Source: Labilibaculum filiforme
GTDB taxonomy: Bacteria; Bacteroidota; Bacteroidia; Bacteroidales; Marinifilaceae
DNA: 64,000 nucleotides
Reading direction: 5' to 3'
NCBI RefSeq assembly: GCF_002843315.1
Contig: NZ_MVDD01000008.1
Span: 1-64,000, forward strand
Shown: positions 54,705 to 63,318 of the stretch, one piece after another
Layout: the number at the start of each line of letters is the position of its first letter
How positions within the stretch are numbered: the first letter of the stretch is position 1
Notes under the pieces: generated by a model
Told to the model about the DNA's origin: nothing
Seen by the model: the letters and a program-made list of their open reading frames with translations, nothing else
Databases searched by the model: none
Program-made: the position numbers and the translations under genes

Positions 54705-54733
54705 AACTCCCAACCCGAAATGGATTGAGAGTT
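54705..54733 (-). terminator. Terminator of the ABC export operon
   Basis: AACTCCCAACCC (54705-54716) pairs with GGATTGAGAGTT (54722-54733) with two wobble pairs; the minus-strand transcript ends in a long T-run. Confidence 0.8.
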
Positions 54734-54752
54734 CTTTTAACTTTGAACTTGA

Positions 54753-56114
54753 TTATAAATTAATTTCGATTCCATTATAGAAGTCAAGTATTTTGGTGCG
54801 AAAAATGTAATCGTATTTCGCTTGCAGTAAGTCTGATTTCGATTTAAAGAGATTATTTTTTTCCTGATTGTAATCTACCGAATTAACCAAACCTAAGTTA
54901 AATTTTTCTTCGGTATAACGGAAAGCCTCTTCGGTGGAAGAAACAGCAGTTTCACTCGAGAAAAACTTTCTCATGGCAGCTTTTGCATTGGCATGTGCTT
55001 GCTGAATATCTTTACGAAGCGCATTTTTCGAGTTCTCCATGTTTAATTTCGAACGGTCGATATTCACTTTCGCATTACTGATATTCCGATTTACTGTACC
55101 TCCGTTAAAAATAGGAATGCTTAAGTTGAAACCAAAACTTTTCGATTCAAATAATTTTAATTGATCGTTAAGTTGCATTTCTTTTCGGATAATTATTGGA
55201 CTTCCGTCGGTAGCCAGACCATATTCTGGTTGGTTTTTTCGATAGCCCGAATTCCACGATCCCGACATGGATAGAGTCGGAGTCATTTGTCCTTTTGCAA
55301 TGGTTAAGCCTTTTTCCGAACTTTCTAAACGATATTGTGCGGCTTTCATCTCCGGACGAAATGTTAATGCATTAATAAAAACCGATTCAGGATCTACCAT
55401 CGATTTGGTTGCGTTTAGAATAGGAAGTTCAGGTGTTTGTATATCGAATCCTTTAGAATCTTTTAAATCCAAAAGTTGAGCCAGATCCAGTAAAGCAATG
55501 TCGAGGGCATTTTGTGCATTAACAACCGCTAAATCTTCTCGTGCGGCTTGTGCTTTTTGCTCCATCAAACTTCCTTTTGGTAAAGTTCCTGCCTCTACTA
55601 AAATTTCAGTTCTATTAATCTGAAGGTTAGTAACTTTTAATTGTTCCTGCGCTACCTGAAGAAGTTCTTTTTTAAATAGAATATCTAAATAGTAGGAGGT
55701 GATAGTTAGTGCCAAATCTTCTTTTGCTTTTTCAACATCCTGCAAGCTAGCCTTAAGATCTAATTCATTTTGTTTTACAGAATTCCATTTTTGAAAGCCA
55801 CTAAATAGCGTAAGGCTAGAGGAAAGTCCTAAAGAACCTGTTTGACTGTTGGCATTCACATAAGTATTGTCAGCACTTAACGAACGGCCATAGTTATAGT
55901 TGTATCCAGTATAACCATTTAAATCTGGTAACAGATTTAATTTTGATTGCTTGGTATTGTTTGCCTGAACTTCAGCATCTAGTTTTTGTAACTTAAGGTT
56001 GATATTGTGCTCTTTTGCATGTATTATGCATTTTTCCAAATTCCATATTTCCTGAGCGAAAATGCCCGAGAATGGAAAAACAAAAACAAGGATAAATATT
56101 ACTATTTTTTTCAT
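54753..56114 (-). CDS. TolC family outer-membrane channel
   Basis: 453 residues with a signal peptide (residues 1-20). Two OEP domains of long helices with repeat words of this family (NLEKCIIHAKEHNINLKLQKL; ALTFRPEMKAAQYRLESSEKGL) and strand turns (GSLGLSSSLTLFSG; SFGFNLSIPIFNGG). It would form the outer-membrane duct for the export complex encoded directly upstream. Last gene of a five-gene operon with terminator at 54705-54733. Confidence 0.93.
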   Translation of the reverse strand: MKKIVIFILVFVFPFSGIFAQEIWNLEKCIIHAKEHNINLKLQKLDAEVQANNTKQSKLNLLPDLNGYTGYNYNYGRSLSADNTYVNANSQTGSLGLSSSLTLFSGFQKWNSVKQNELDLKASLQDVEKAKEDLALTITSYYLDILFKKELLQVAQEQLKVTNLQINRTEILVEAGTLPKGSLMEQKAQAAREDLAVVNAQNALDIALLDLAQLLDLKDSKGFDIQTPELPILNATKSMVDPESVFINALTFRPEMKAAQYRLESSEKGLTIAKGQMTPTLSMSGSWNSGYRKNQPEYGLATDGSPIIIRKEMQLNDQLKLFESKSFGFNLSIPIFNGGTVNRNISNAKVNIDRSKLNMENSKNALRKDIQQAHANAKAAMRKFFSSETAVSSTEEAFRYTEEKFNLGLVNSVDYNQEKNNLFKSKSDLLQAKYDYIFRTKILDFYNGIEINL

Positions 56115-56228
56115 GTGCGTAATTTATTTTTGATCCGATTAAACTAGAGTTGTCATTGCATTTTAAATGACAATTTGAGATGTTTAGAATATTTTCGTAA
56201 TGGTTCTTTATAGCAAAGAGTTGCGTTT

Positions 56229-57353
56229 TTATTCTTCTTCTTTCTCTTCTTTAATTTTTTCAATTTTTTTCTTCTTGTCCCCTTTTAGTTTATCGTCTTT
56301 GGTAATACCTTCTAAAACCTCGATGTTAATACCATCCGAAAGACCCGTTTTAATAAATCTTTTTTCGAATTTTTGCTCCGAAGTTTCAATTTCCACAAAA
56401 GTTGAATCGTTTTTAAACTCTAAAAGACTTTCGTTTACAGCCAATACCTGTTCTCTTTTATCCAATACAATTTCGGCATTTGCGCTATATCCCGAACGAA
56501 TAAAGAAGTCGTTTTTAAGTTGTACAGAGGCTTTTATTTCGAATTGAATGGCACCATTTTCTTCCACACCTTTTGGTGATATGTATTCCAAATGAGCATT
56601 AAACTTTACATCTTCAATAGCTCCAATAGTTAATTCAAGATTCATTCCCTGAACAATTTTGCCTACTTCAGTTTCATCTACTTTTCCTTGAAAAATCATT
56701 TCGCCCATGTCGGCAACAATTGCAACAGTAGTACCATCGTTAAATGAATTACTTTGAATTACCGAGTTTCCTTCCTTTACAGGGATATCCAAAATCATAC
56801 CTTGAATGGTTGATCGGATAATTGTATTGGTTGCGCTTGCTGAATTTTTAGTTACACCTTCTTTAATTAATTGAAGATTGTCTTTTGCAGTTTGCAATTC
56901 AACTCTGGAGTTTCGGAATGACAATTGTGTTTTTTGAAAATCAGTAGCTGAAATAACTTTTTTATCAAACAATTCCTTGTCTCTATTGTAGTTAAGTTCC
57001 GAATCTTCAAAGTTAATTTGAGCAACATTTACTCTTGATTCAGCGCTGTTCAAGTTAATCATATCTGGAATGATTTTAATTTTTGCGATAGGATCGCCTT
57101 TTTTAATCATATCTCCAGCTTCCACATATAAAGTTTCAATAATGCCGGAAACTCCCTGAGGTTTAATTGCGATTTCTTTTCTTGGAACAACAGATCCGGT
57201 TGCAACCGTCTTTTTAATAATATCTGTTATTTCGGGTGATTTTGTGTTGTAAATCACAGGTTGATCTTGCGACTTTTGATATAGGAATATAATGGTTCCT
57301 ACAAAAAGAAGGATGAAAAACACAACCAATACAATTCTAAAAACTTTTTTCAT
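56229..57353 (-). CDS. Periplasmic adaptor (HlyD/MacA-like)
   Basis: 374 residues: an N-terminal TM (about 8-26), a lipoyl/barrel-sandwich part (IKPQGVSGIIETLYVEAGDMIKKGDPIAKI), a coiled-coil hairpin at about 95-165, then beta-barrel and membrane-proximal domains. The C-terminal tail is very charged (KGDKKKKIEKIKEEKEEE). It should link the ABC permeases to TolC. 36 bp after the preceding permease gene. Confidence 0.93.
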   Translation of the reverse strand: MKKVFRIVLVVFFILLFVGTIIFLYQKSQDQPVIYNTKSPEITDIIKKTVATGSVVPRKEIAIKPQGVSGIIETLYVEAGDMIKKGDPIAKIKIIPDMINLNSAESRVNVAQINFEDSELNYNRDKELFDKKVISATDFQKTQLSFRNSRVELQTAKDNLQLIKEGVTKNSASATNTIIRSTIQGMILDIPVKEGNSVIQSNSFNDGTTVAIVADMGEMIFQGKVDETEVGKIVQGMNLELTIGAIEDVKFNAHLEYISPKGVEENGAIQFEIKASVQLKNDFFIRSGYSANAEIVLDKREQVLAVNESLLEFKNDSTFVEIETSEQKFEKRFIKTGLSDGINIEVLEGITKDDKLKGDKKKKIEKIKEEKEEE

Positions 57354-57389
57354 GACTAGTATTATTTTCGGATGATGAATTATTTATTT

Positions 57390-58640
57390 CTATTCGTATC
57401 TCAATGCATCAACGGGTTTAATTCTGATGGCTTTTAGTGCTGGTAATAAACCGGCCAATACGCCAAAGAAAACTAAAACACCAAGTGCTATAAAAGCAAC
57501 ATTAATATCAACATAAGGGTTTAATATCTGAGAATCAACACTACCTTCGGTAGCTTTTCCTATGCCTTCAACTATTAGTACGCCTAATACCAATCCCCAG
57601 AATCCGGCAAAAGTGGTTAAGAAAACCGATTCATTTATAATTTGGCCTACTACTTCGGCTGGGCGGGCACCAATGGCGCGTTTAATTCCTATTTCTTTAG
57701 TTCTCTCTTTAACAACTACATGCATAATATTACTCACTCCAATTATGCCAGTTAGGAGAACTCCAAGGCCAATAATCCAAAATAGGAATCCAATACTATT
57801 AAAGAGACCAAATATTTTTTGAAATAACTTGGCAATGTTAAAGTTCCCAATTGCTTGTTTGTCATCGGGATGAATGTTGTGGCGTCGAGCTAAAATTGAA
57901 AAAATGCTATTTTGAAGCTCATCAACCGACTCACCAACTTTTGCAGTTGCTAAAAAAGAATAAAATTTGTCTCCTCTGTTGTATAATCGCTGAAGAGTGG
58001 TATATGGCATTTGAATAATGTCTTCACGATTTCCCATGTTCTGACTTAATGGCTTAACCGTTCCAATAATTTTTAAGTAGATACCATTTACCTTCAGATA
58101 TTGACCAATAGGGTCTTCATCTTTTTCGAACATTAGTTCCTGAACTCTTGGACCAATTGTAATTACCTTTCGATAATCTTTTAAATCATTTTCATTAATG
58201 AATCGACCAGCAGTAACGTCAACAGGATTAACCATATTCATCTCTGGAGAAGTTCCTTTGATTCTAAAGTTTCCTTTTTTTTCTGCACGAAACGTATTGT
58301 TTGTTGCACCTCCACTCCATCCATCAATTTCTGGAGCTATATTTTCTAATTCGGGAACAGATATTTTAATTGCGACTATATCATCATTTGTAAATTGATA
58401 AAATCGATTTCGAGGCAATCCTTTATAAGCTTTGGTAGTTCGTTGCACCCAAAATACTGTAGAATTGGTAGCAAAATTTCCCAAAGAAGATTGAATATTG
58501 TTCTGGAAACCTTTACCAATACCCAGCAGTGTTACGAGAATTAAAATCCCGAACATTACCCCCATGCCGGTAAGTATGGTTCTAAGTTTATTTTTTTTGA
58601 GTGCGGCAGTTATTTCCTGCCATTTATCCAAATCGATCAT
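57390..58640 (-). CDS. MacB-like ABC transporter permease 2
   Basis: 416 residues, FtsX/MacB topology: one N-terminal TM (RTILTGMGVMFGILILVTLL), a large extracytoplasmic MacB_PCD domain (about 45-285) and three C-terminal TM helices with the FtsX signature (IGVSNIMHVVVKERTKEIGIKRAIGA near 298-323). It shares this layout with the gene 28 bp upstream and probably forms a heterodimer with it. Confidence 0.93.
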   Translation of the reverse strand: MIDLDKWQEITAALKKNKLRTILTGMGVMFGILILVTLLGIGKGFQNNIQSSLGNFATNSTVFWVQRTTKAYKGLPRNRFYQFTNDDIVAIKISVPELENIAPEIDGWSGGATNNTFRAEKKGNFRIKGTSPEMNMVNPVDVTAGRFINENDLKDYRKVITIGPRVQELMFEKDEDPIGQYLKVNGIYLKIIGTVKPLSQNMGNREDIIQMPYTTLQRLYNRGDKFYSFLATAKVGESVDELQNSIFSILARRHNIHPDDKQAIGNFNIAKLFQKIFGLFNSIGFLFWIIGLGVLLTGIIGVSNIMHVVVKERTKEIGIKRAIGARPAEVVGQIINESVFLTTFAGFWGLVLGVLIVEGIGKATEGSVDSQILNPYVDINVAFIALGVLVFFGVLAGLLPALKAIRIKPVDALRYE

Positions 58641-58668
58641 GATCTGATTATTTTTTTTAGTCTAATTA

Positions 58669-59922
58669 CTATTCGTCTCTTAATGCTTCTATTGGTCGGA
58701 TTCTTGCGGCTTTACGTGCAGGGAAAAATCCTGCTAAAGCACCCGTTACAACCAAAACAATGGTTGCGCCTACTGCAATTCCTAAGTCAACTTGTGGGTT
58801 TACAAAGTAGATTGCTGCGGGGGGATATATTTTGTAGATAAGATCGAACTGCGTAATAACTTCGAGCAATCCAACACCAGCAATTAGTCCAATATAGCCC
58901 GAGGCTGCGGTAATAAAAATGGCTTCCATTAAAATTAAGCCTATTACCGAAGCTGGCGATGCACCAATGGCTTTTCTTACTCCAATCTCTTTGGTTCTTT
59001 CTTTAACAACAATCATCATAATGTTGAAAACGCCGATAACGCCAAGTGCGATGGTGAAAATTCCAATAATCCATACAAACATTTCTATTGCTGTAAAAAG
59101 GGCAGCAAAGGTTTGAGAGTTTTCAATGTTATTTTGTATCCACAAAGCACTTTTATCTTCTTTGCTAAATCCGTGCTTGTCGGCCATTTTGTAAATGACT
59201 TGTTGCACCACGCCCTTACTTTCTTCTACAGAGATATCGTTAAGAGTAAAGGATATTCTTTGAAGGTGATCGTTGTTGTTAAAAATCTTTTGAGCAACTG
59301 TAATTGGAATGTAAATATCTCTGGAGTTTTCGTCGAAACTTTGTTGGCTAAATACTCCAACGACTTTAAACTTGATATTGTTAATATTGATTAATTTGTT
59401 GATTGCCGTTTCTTTAGGGAAAAGAACATCTTTTACAACATCTTGTATTACAACAACTTTTCGATTTTCTTTAATATCTTTTTCGTTTAAGAATCGACCA
59501 GAAAGTATTTCAAAGTTTTTAATTTTCTCATAAGTATCGTGAACCGGAGAAACGTTAAAGTTTCCAAAGTTATTTTTGTAGGAGATGGTTTCGGCACCAG
59601 GAATGTAAGACATTGCAGAAATTACATCCAGTTTACTGATTGATTTTTTAAGACCAAGATAGTCTTCATTAACCATCTGAATTCTTTTGCCTTCGGGGGT
59701 TCCTTTGTATGCTTTTGTAGTTCTTCCACCATATATCTGCATACTGTTGGTTGCATCTTGGGCAAAAACAGAAGTCATACCATTTCGTAGACCTCTTCCT
59801 GCACCCAAAAGAAAAATCAACATGAAAATACCTGTTGCCACCGAAAACCCGGTTAAAACAGTTCTGGTTTTGTTTTTACGAATGGTACTAAATATTTCTT
59901 GCCACTTATCTCTGTCGAACAT
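58669..59922 (-). CDS. MacB-like ABC transporter permease 1
   Basis: 417 residues, same layout as the next gene: N-terminal TM, periplasmic domain (about 45-285), then FtsX helices (IGVFNIMMIVVKERTKEIGVRKAIGA near 296-321). Its periplasmic domain differs from that of its neighbour, so the two may contact different partners. 39 bp downstream of the ATP-binding protein gene. Confidence 0.93.
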   Translation of the reverse strand: MFDRDKWQEIFSTIRKNKTRTVLTGFSVATGIFMLIFLLGAGRGLRNGMTSVFAQDATNSMQIYGGRTTKAYKGTPEGKRIQMVNEDYLGLKKSISKLDVISAMSYIPGAETISYKNNFGNFNVSPVHDTYEKIKNFEILSGRFLNEKDIKENRKVVVIQDVVKDVLFPKETAINKLININNIKFKVVGVFSQQSFDENSRDIYIPITVAQKIFNNNDHLQRISFTLNDISVEESKGVVQQVIYKMADKHGFSKEDKSALWIQNNIENSQTFAALFTAIEMFVWIIGIFTIALGVIGVFNIMMIVVKERTKEIGVRKAIGASPASVIGLILMEAIFITAASGYIGLIAGVGLLEVITQFDLIYKIYPPAAIYFVNPQVDLGIAVGATIVLVVTGALAGFFPARKAARIRPIEALRDE

Positions 59923-59961
59923 AGCTTTATTCTAGGCGTTTAGGTTTGGAAAGTTTGCTTA

Positions 59962-60675
59962 CTACTGAGGAATTTTACTGCTTTCCGTACGATTAACTTT
60001 TCTGGTTTCAATAATCGATTCGATTCTACCATCTTTCAAATTAATAATACGATCTGTCATGTGAGCGATGTCATTTTCGTGTGTTACGATAATTACAGTA
60101 ATACCACTTGCGTTGATTTCTTTTAGAATATCCATTACTTCAATCGAAGTTTTAGAATCTAAAGCACCAGTAGGTTCATCTGCTAAAATAATTTTTGGAT
60201 TTGTTATGATTGATCGTGCAATGGCAACTCTTTGTTTTTGACCTCCGGAAAGTTCATTTGGCATGTGTTCTGCCCAATCTTTAAGGCCTAACTTGTCGAG
60301 ATATTCAACAGCCATTCTGTTTCGTTTTTTTCGAGCAACTTTTTTATAGTACAAAGGAAGGGCAACATTCTCCATTGCATTTTTAAAAGAAATAAGGTTG
60401 AACGATTGAAATACAAATCCCAAGAGATCATTTCGAAGCTTAGCGGCTTTGGTTTCGCTCATGGCTTTTATTTCTTGCTGATTAAGCAGGTAAACACCAT
60501 CATCATGATTATCTAAAAGCCCAAGTATATTTAAAAGTGTCGATTTACCCGATCCGGACGAACCCATTATGGAAACTAATTCACCTTCTTTTATATGCAA
60601 ATCGATTCCCTTTAAAACATGAAGTTTATTCGTGCCGGTAATATACGATTTGTGAATGTTTTGTAATCGAATCAT
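59962..60675 (-). CDS. ABC transporter ATP-binding protein (MacB/LolD type)
   Basis: 237 residues from the ATG at 60675 (the open frame reaches 60711, but MIRLQNIHKSYITG is the usual start). Walker A GSSGSGKST at 38-46, Q-loop GFVFQSFNLI near 92, signature LSGGQKQR near 147, Walker B ILADEPTGALD near 165, and H-loop THEN near 200. LolD/MacB-type ATPases power FtsX-like permeases. First gene of the export operon; promoter at 60740-60773. Confidence 0.96.
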   Translation of the reverse strand: MIRLQNIHKSYITGTNKLHVLKGIDLHIKEGELVSIMGSSGSGKSTLLNILGLLDNHDDGVYLLNQQEIKAMSETKAAKLRNDLLGFVFQSFNLISFKNAMENVALPLYYKKVARKKRNRMAVEYLDKLGLKDWAEHMPNELSGGQKQRVAIARSIITNPKIILADEPTGALDSKTSIEVMDILKEINASGITVIIVTHENDIAHMTDRIINLKDGRIESIIETRKVNRTESSKIPQ

Positions 60676-60711
60676 AATAGATAGTGGTATTAAAAATAAA
60701 TCTGTATACAA

Positions 60712-61082
60712 TATTAATGTTAAATCATGTTATTGCAAACAAAATTAGATAAACATGTTTTTCTATCGACAAACTTGGAATTACTACTGATAATGTCGAG
60801 TTTTAATCGATTTAAAAAGTAAAGAAACTATTCATCTCAAATTAAGTATAGTTTATCAATCGGTATGCCATATGCTTAATTGGCCTGATAATTAATAAAT
60901 TATGAAGATGTGTATTGTTGCGTGTTTTACAATTGTGTTCATTTACAGTACAAAGAGTGTACGATAATGTACATTACTTTTTAATTTAGCTATTAAATTA
61001 GTGTATTTTATCTTAATAAATGTGAATAAACACTATAGGATAAGCTCAAAGCCAAATATTAGTGTAATTTTAGCTTCTCTAA
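60712..61082. other. Divergent intergenic region between the ABC operon and dgt
   Basis: Carries the ABC-operon promoter (60740-60773) and, near the dgt side, TGTAC (60958-60962) and GTACA (60969-60973), an inverted repeat with a 6-nt spacer that could be an operator. No gene is supported in it. Confidence 0.5.
60740..60773 (-). promoter_or_regulatory. Promoter of the ABC export operon
   Basis: TTTG (60773-60770), 22 bp, TAATTTTG (60747-60740) on the minus strand: both elements exact, spacing slightly long. Expected start near 60733. Confidence 0.6.
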
Positions 61083-62438
61083 ATGGAAAAAATGAATTGG
61101 AATAGCTTACTATCAGCAAAACGCTTTGGTCAAGAAGACCAGTTTTCTTCGGTACAACAGAAAGATGTTAGATCCCAGTTTCAGCGCGATTATGATCGAT
61201 TAATATTTTCATCCCCTTTTCGGCGCTTGCAAAATAAAACACAGGTATTTCCTTTACCGGGGAGTATTTTTGTGCACAACCGATTAACCCATAGTTTGGA
61301 GGTTTCTAGTGTGGGACGATCTTTAGGAAATGCGCTTGCCGACAAACTTATTCAGCTTGATTCAACTACAGATTCTATTTTAATTAAAGAAATTGGAAGT
61401 ATTGTTGCTGGTGCTTGTTTGGCACATGATTTAGGCAATCCGCCATTTGGACATTCGGGAGAGAAGGCTTTGTCTCATTTTTTTTCGGATGGCAAAGGAA
61501 AAAAATTGCAGGATAGATTCACGCAGAAAGAATGGTGTGATTTAACTAATTTTGAAGGAAATGCAAATGCGTTTCGCTTGTTAACTCACGCCTTTTACGG
61601 AAGAAGAAAGGGTGGCTTTGCATTAACTTATTCGAGTATTGCGGCTATTGTAAAGTATCCTTGGGAAAGTGATAAAATTGAGATTGTTAAGAAAAGAAAG
61701 TATGGTTTTTTTCAGGCAGAAAAGGAAGATTATCAGAAAATTGCGAAGGAATTAGGCATTCCAGAGTTATCGTCTGGAATATTTGCGCGTTTTCCCTTGG
61801 TTTATTTAGTGGAGGCGGCAGATGATATTTGTTACCAAATTATGGATATTGAAGATGCTCATAAGCTGATGATACTGAGTACTGAAGAAACAAAGACTTT
61901 ACTATTGAGTTTTTATCATCCCGATAAGGACAAAAATAGTTTGCGCCGAATTGCCGAAACCTGTAAAGAGGTTACCGACATTAATGAACAAATTGCCTAC
62001 ATACGGGCTGGAGTGATAGGGAAACTAATTTCGGAATGTGTGAATGTGTTTGTGGATCGTTATGAATTAATCATGGCAGGGACTTTTACCTCTACGTTGA
62101 TTAAAGAGATTAATGAAACATCCTTATCGGCCTATAAAAAGTGCTCTAAAGTAGCAGTTTCGCGAATTTATCGACATCGATCGGTTGTGGAAATTGAATT
62201 GGCTGGCTATAAGATATTGGGGACCTTGCTAGATGAGTTTGTTTCTGCTGTTCTGGAACCTGAAAATTTTTATTCTAAAAATCTACTGTCATTAATACCG
62301 GAGCAGTATCATGCAAATTGTGGCTCGGACTATGAGAAAATTATGGCGATATTGGATTTTATTTCTGGAATGACAGATGTTTTTGCTTTGGATTTGTATC
62401 GAACTATAAAGGGAATAGAGTTGCCGGGTATTAATTAA
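61083..62438 (+). CDS. dgt: Deoxyguanosinetriphosphate triphosphohydrolase
   Basis: 451 residues. HD-domain residues: H65 and H70 in HNRLTH, H115-D116 in LAHDLGNPPFG, and H124. The start MEKMNWNSLLSAKRFGQ and the RDYDRLIFSSPFRRLQ motif near 35-50 are typical of the Dgt family, and the length fits. It splits dGTP to deoxyguanosine and triphosphate, affecting dNTP balance; deoxyguanosine made here could be reused by the dNK genes at 43599-44917. Alone on the plus strand. Confidence 0.95.
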   Translation: MEKMNWNSLLSAKRFGQEDQFSSVQQKDVRSQFQRDYDRLIFSSPFRRLQNKTQVFPLPGSIFVHNRLTHSLEVSSVGRSLGNALADKLIQLDSTTDSILIKEIGSIVAGACLAHDLGNPPFGHSGEKALSHFFSDGKGKKLQDRFTQKEWCDLTNFEGNANAFRLLTHAFYGRRKGGFALTYSSIAAIVKYPWESDKIEIVKKRKYGFFQAEKEDYQKIAKELGIPELSSGIFARFPLVYLVEAADDICYQIMDIEDAHKLMILSTEETKTLLLSFYHPDKDKNSLRRIAETCKEVTDINEQIAYIRAGVIGKLISECVNVFVDRYELIMAGTFTSTLIKEINETSLSAYKKCSKVAVSRIYRHRSVVEIELAGYKILGTLLDEFVSAVLEPENFYSKNLLSLIPEQYHANCGSDYEKIMAILDFISGMTDVFALDLYRTIKGIELPGIN

Positions 62439-62480
62439 TAGAGGTTTTGAGTTCTAAAAAAGTGGCATTAAATGCATTAA

Positions 62481-63005
62481 ATGAGAAAAATATATTTGTT
62501 AATCGGCTTGCTTATTTCTATTCTGCCTTCGGTATTTGCACAAAACGATTGGGTTAAAACCATATCGGAAAAGTCAAAAATTAGTTTCGATTTGCCTGAA
62601 AATCCGATGATGCAGACAAAAGATTTAAATGGGATAAAAATTGAGGTGTTTAGCTATAAAGATGCAGCGACGGTTTTTGGAGTTGTTGCCTCCGATTTTT
62701 CAGGTGTAGGCTTAGATTTTACCTATTCCGATCCTACGGAATATTATCAGGAAATGAAAGAGGGGAGTTTGGTAACAGGAAATGCGATTTTAATTTTGGA
62801 AAGTTCGGTTCCTTATCAGAAAATGTTAGGCAAGGAGATTATTTATACTCAGTTGGTAGGAGAGCATGAATATACCTACTACAAGCGATTTTTTTTTAGA
62901 GGCAAGTTTATTTATCAGATTGCAATTGGTGGTCCTTCGAGAATGAAACAGTTTTTGGTAGATAAAAAAGACCTCTTTTTTAATACAATTGACTTTAAGG
63001 ATTAG
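62481..63005 (+). CDS. Secreted protein of unknown function
   Basis: 174 residues with a signal peptide (residues 1-20, ending VFAQ). The mature protein looks like a single small alpha/beta domain (KISFDLPENPMMQT, FSYKDAATVFGVVASDFSGVG, YKRFFFRGKFIYQIAIGGPSR) with no motif I recognise. 42 bp after dgt on the same strand, so it may be co-transcribed with it. Confidence 0.65.
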   Translation: MRKIYLLIGLLISILPSVFAQNDWVKTISEKSKISFDLPENPMMQTKDLNGIKIEVFSYKDAATVFGVVASDFSGVGLDFTYSDPTEYYQEMKEGSLVTGNAILILESSVPYQKMLGKEIIYTQLVGEHEYTYYKRFFFRGKFIYQIAIGGPSRMKQFLVDKKDLFFNTIDFKD

Positions 63006-63162
63006 GTTTTTCTTGAAAAATACCCTTGGATGTTACGTAAATGTGAACTGAAAATACGCGTTTAGAAACTCATATTACGTAATTATTAAATCGTGCCAAA
63101 TCGGCTTGACTTTGTCCATTTATCCTCTTAATTTTATGTTATTAAAAACCGATAAAACGAGG

Positions 63163-63318
63163 ATGATGAATATTTTTAGCAAAATTAAAGAGTTGTTTTC
63201 CTTTTCGAGAGATGAGGATTTTATTGTGGTTGATTTAACTACAAAAATAATTCAGTCGATGAATTCTAAAGACTGGAGTAGGTTGCAGAATAAGAAGAAT
63301 TATATGGTGATAAAATAA
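63163..63318 (+). CDS. Possible small protein
   Basis: A 51-codon frame starting MMNIFSKIKELFSFSRD at 63163 (a longer frame begins at 63106). Amphipathic N-terminus, then DFIVVDLTTKIIQSMNSKDW. No family recognised; the coding call rests on composition only. Confidence 0.3.
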   Translation: MMNIFSKIKELFSFSRDEDFIVVDLTTKIIQSMNSKDWSRLQNKKNYMVIK

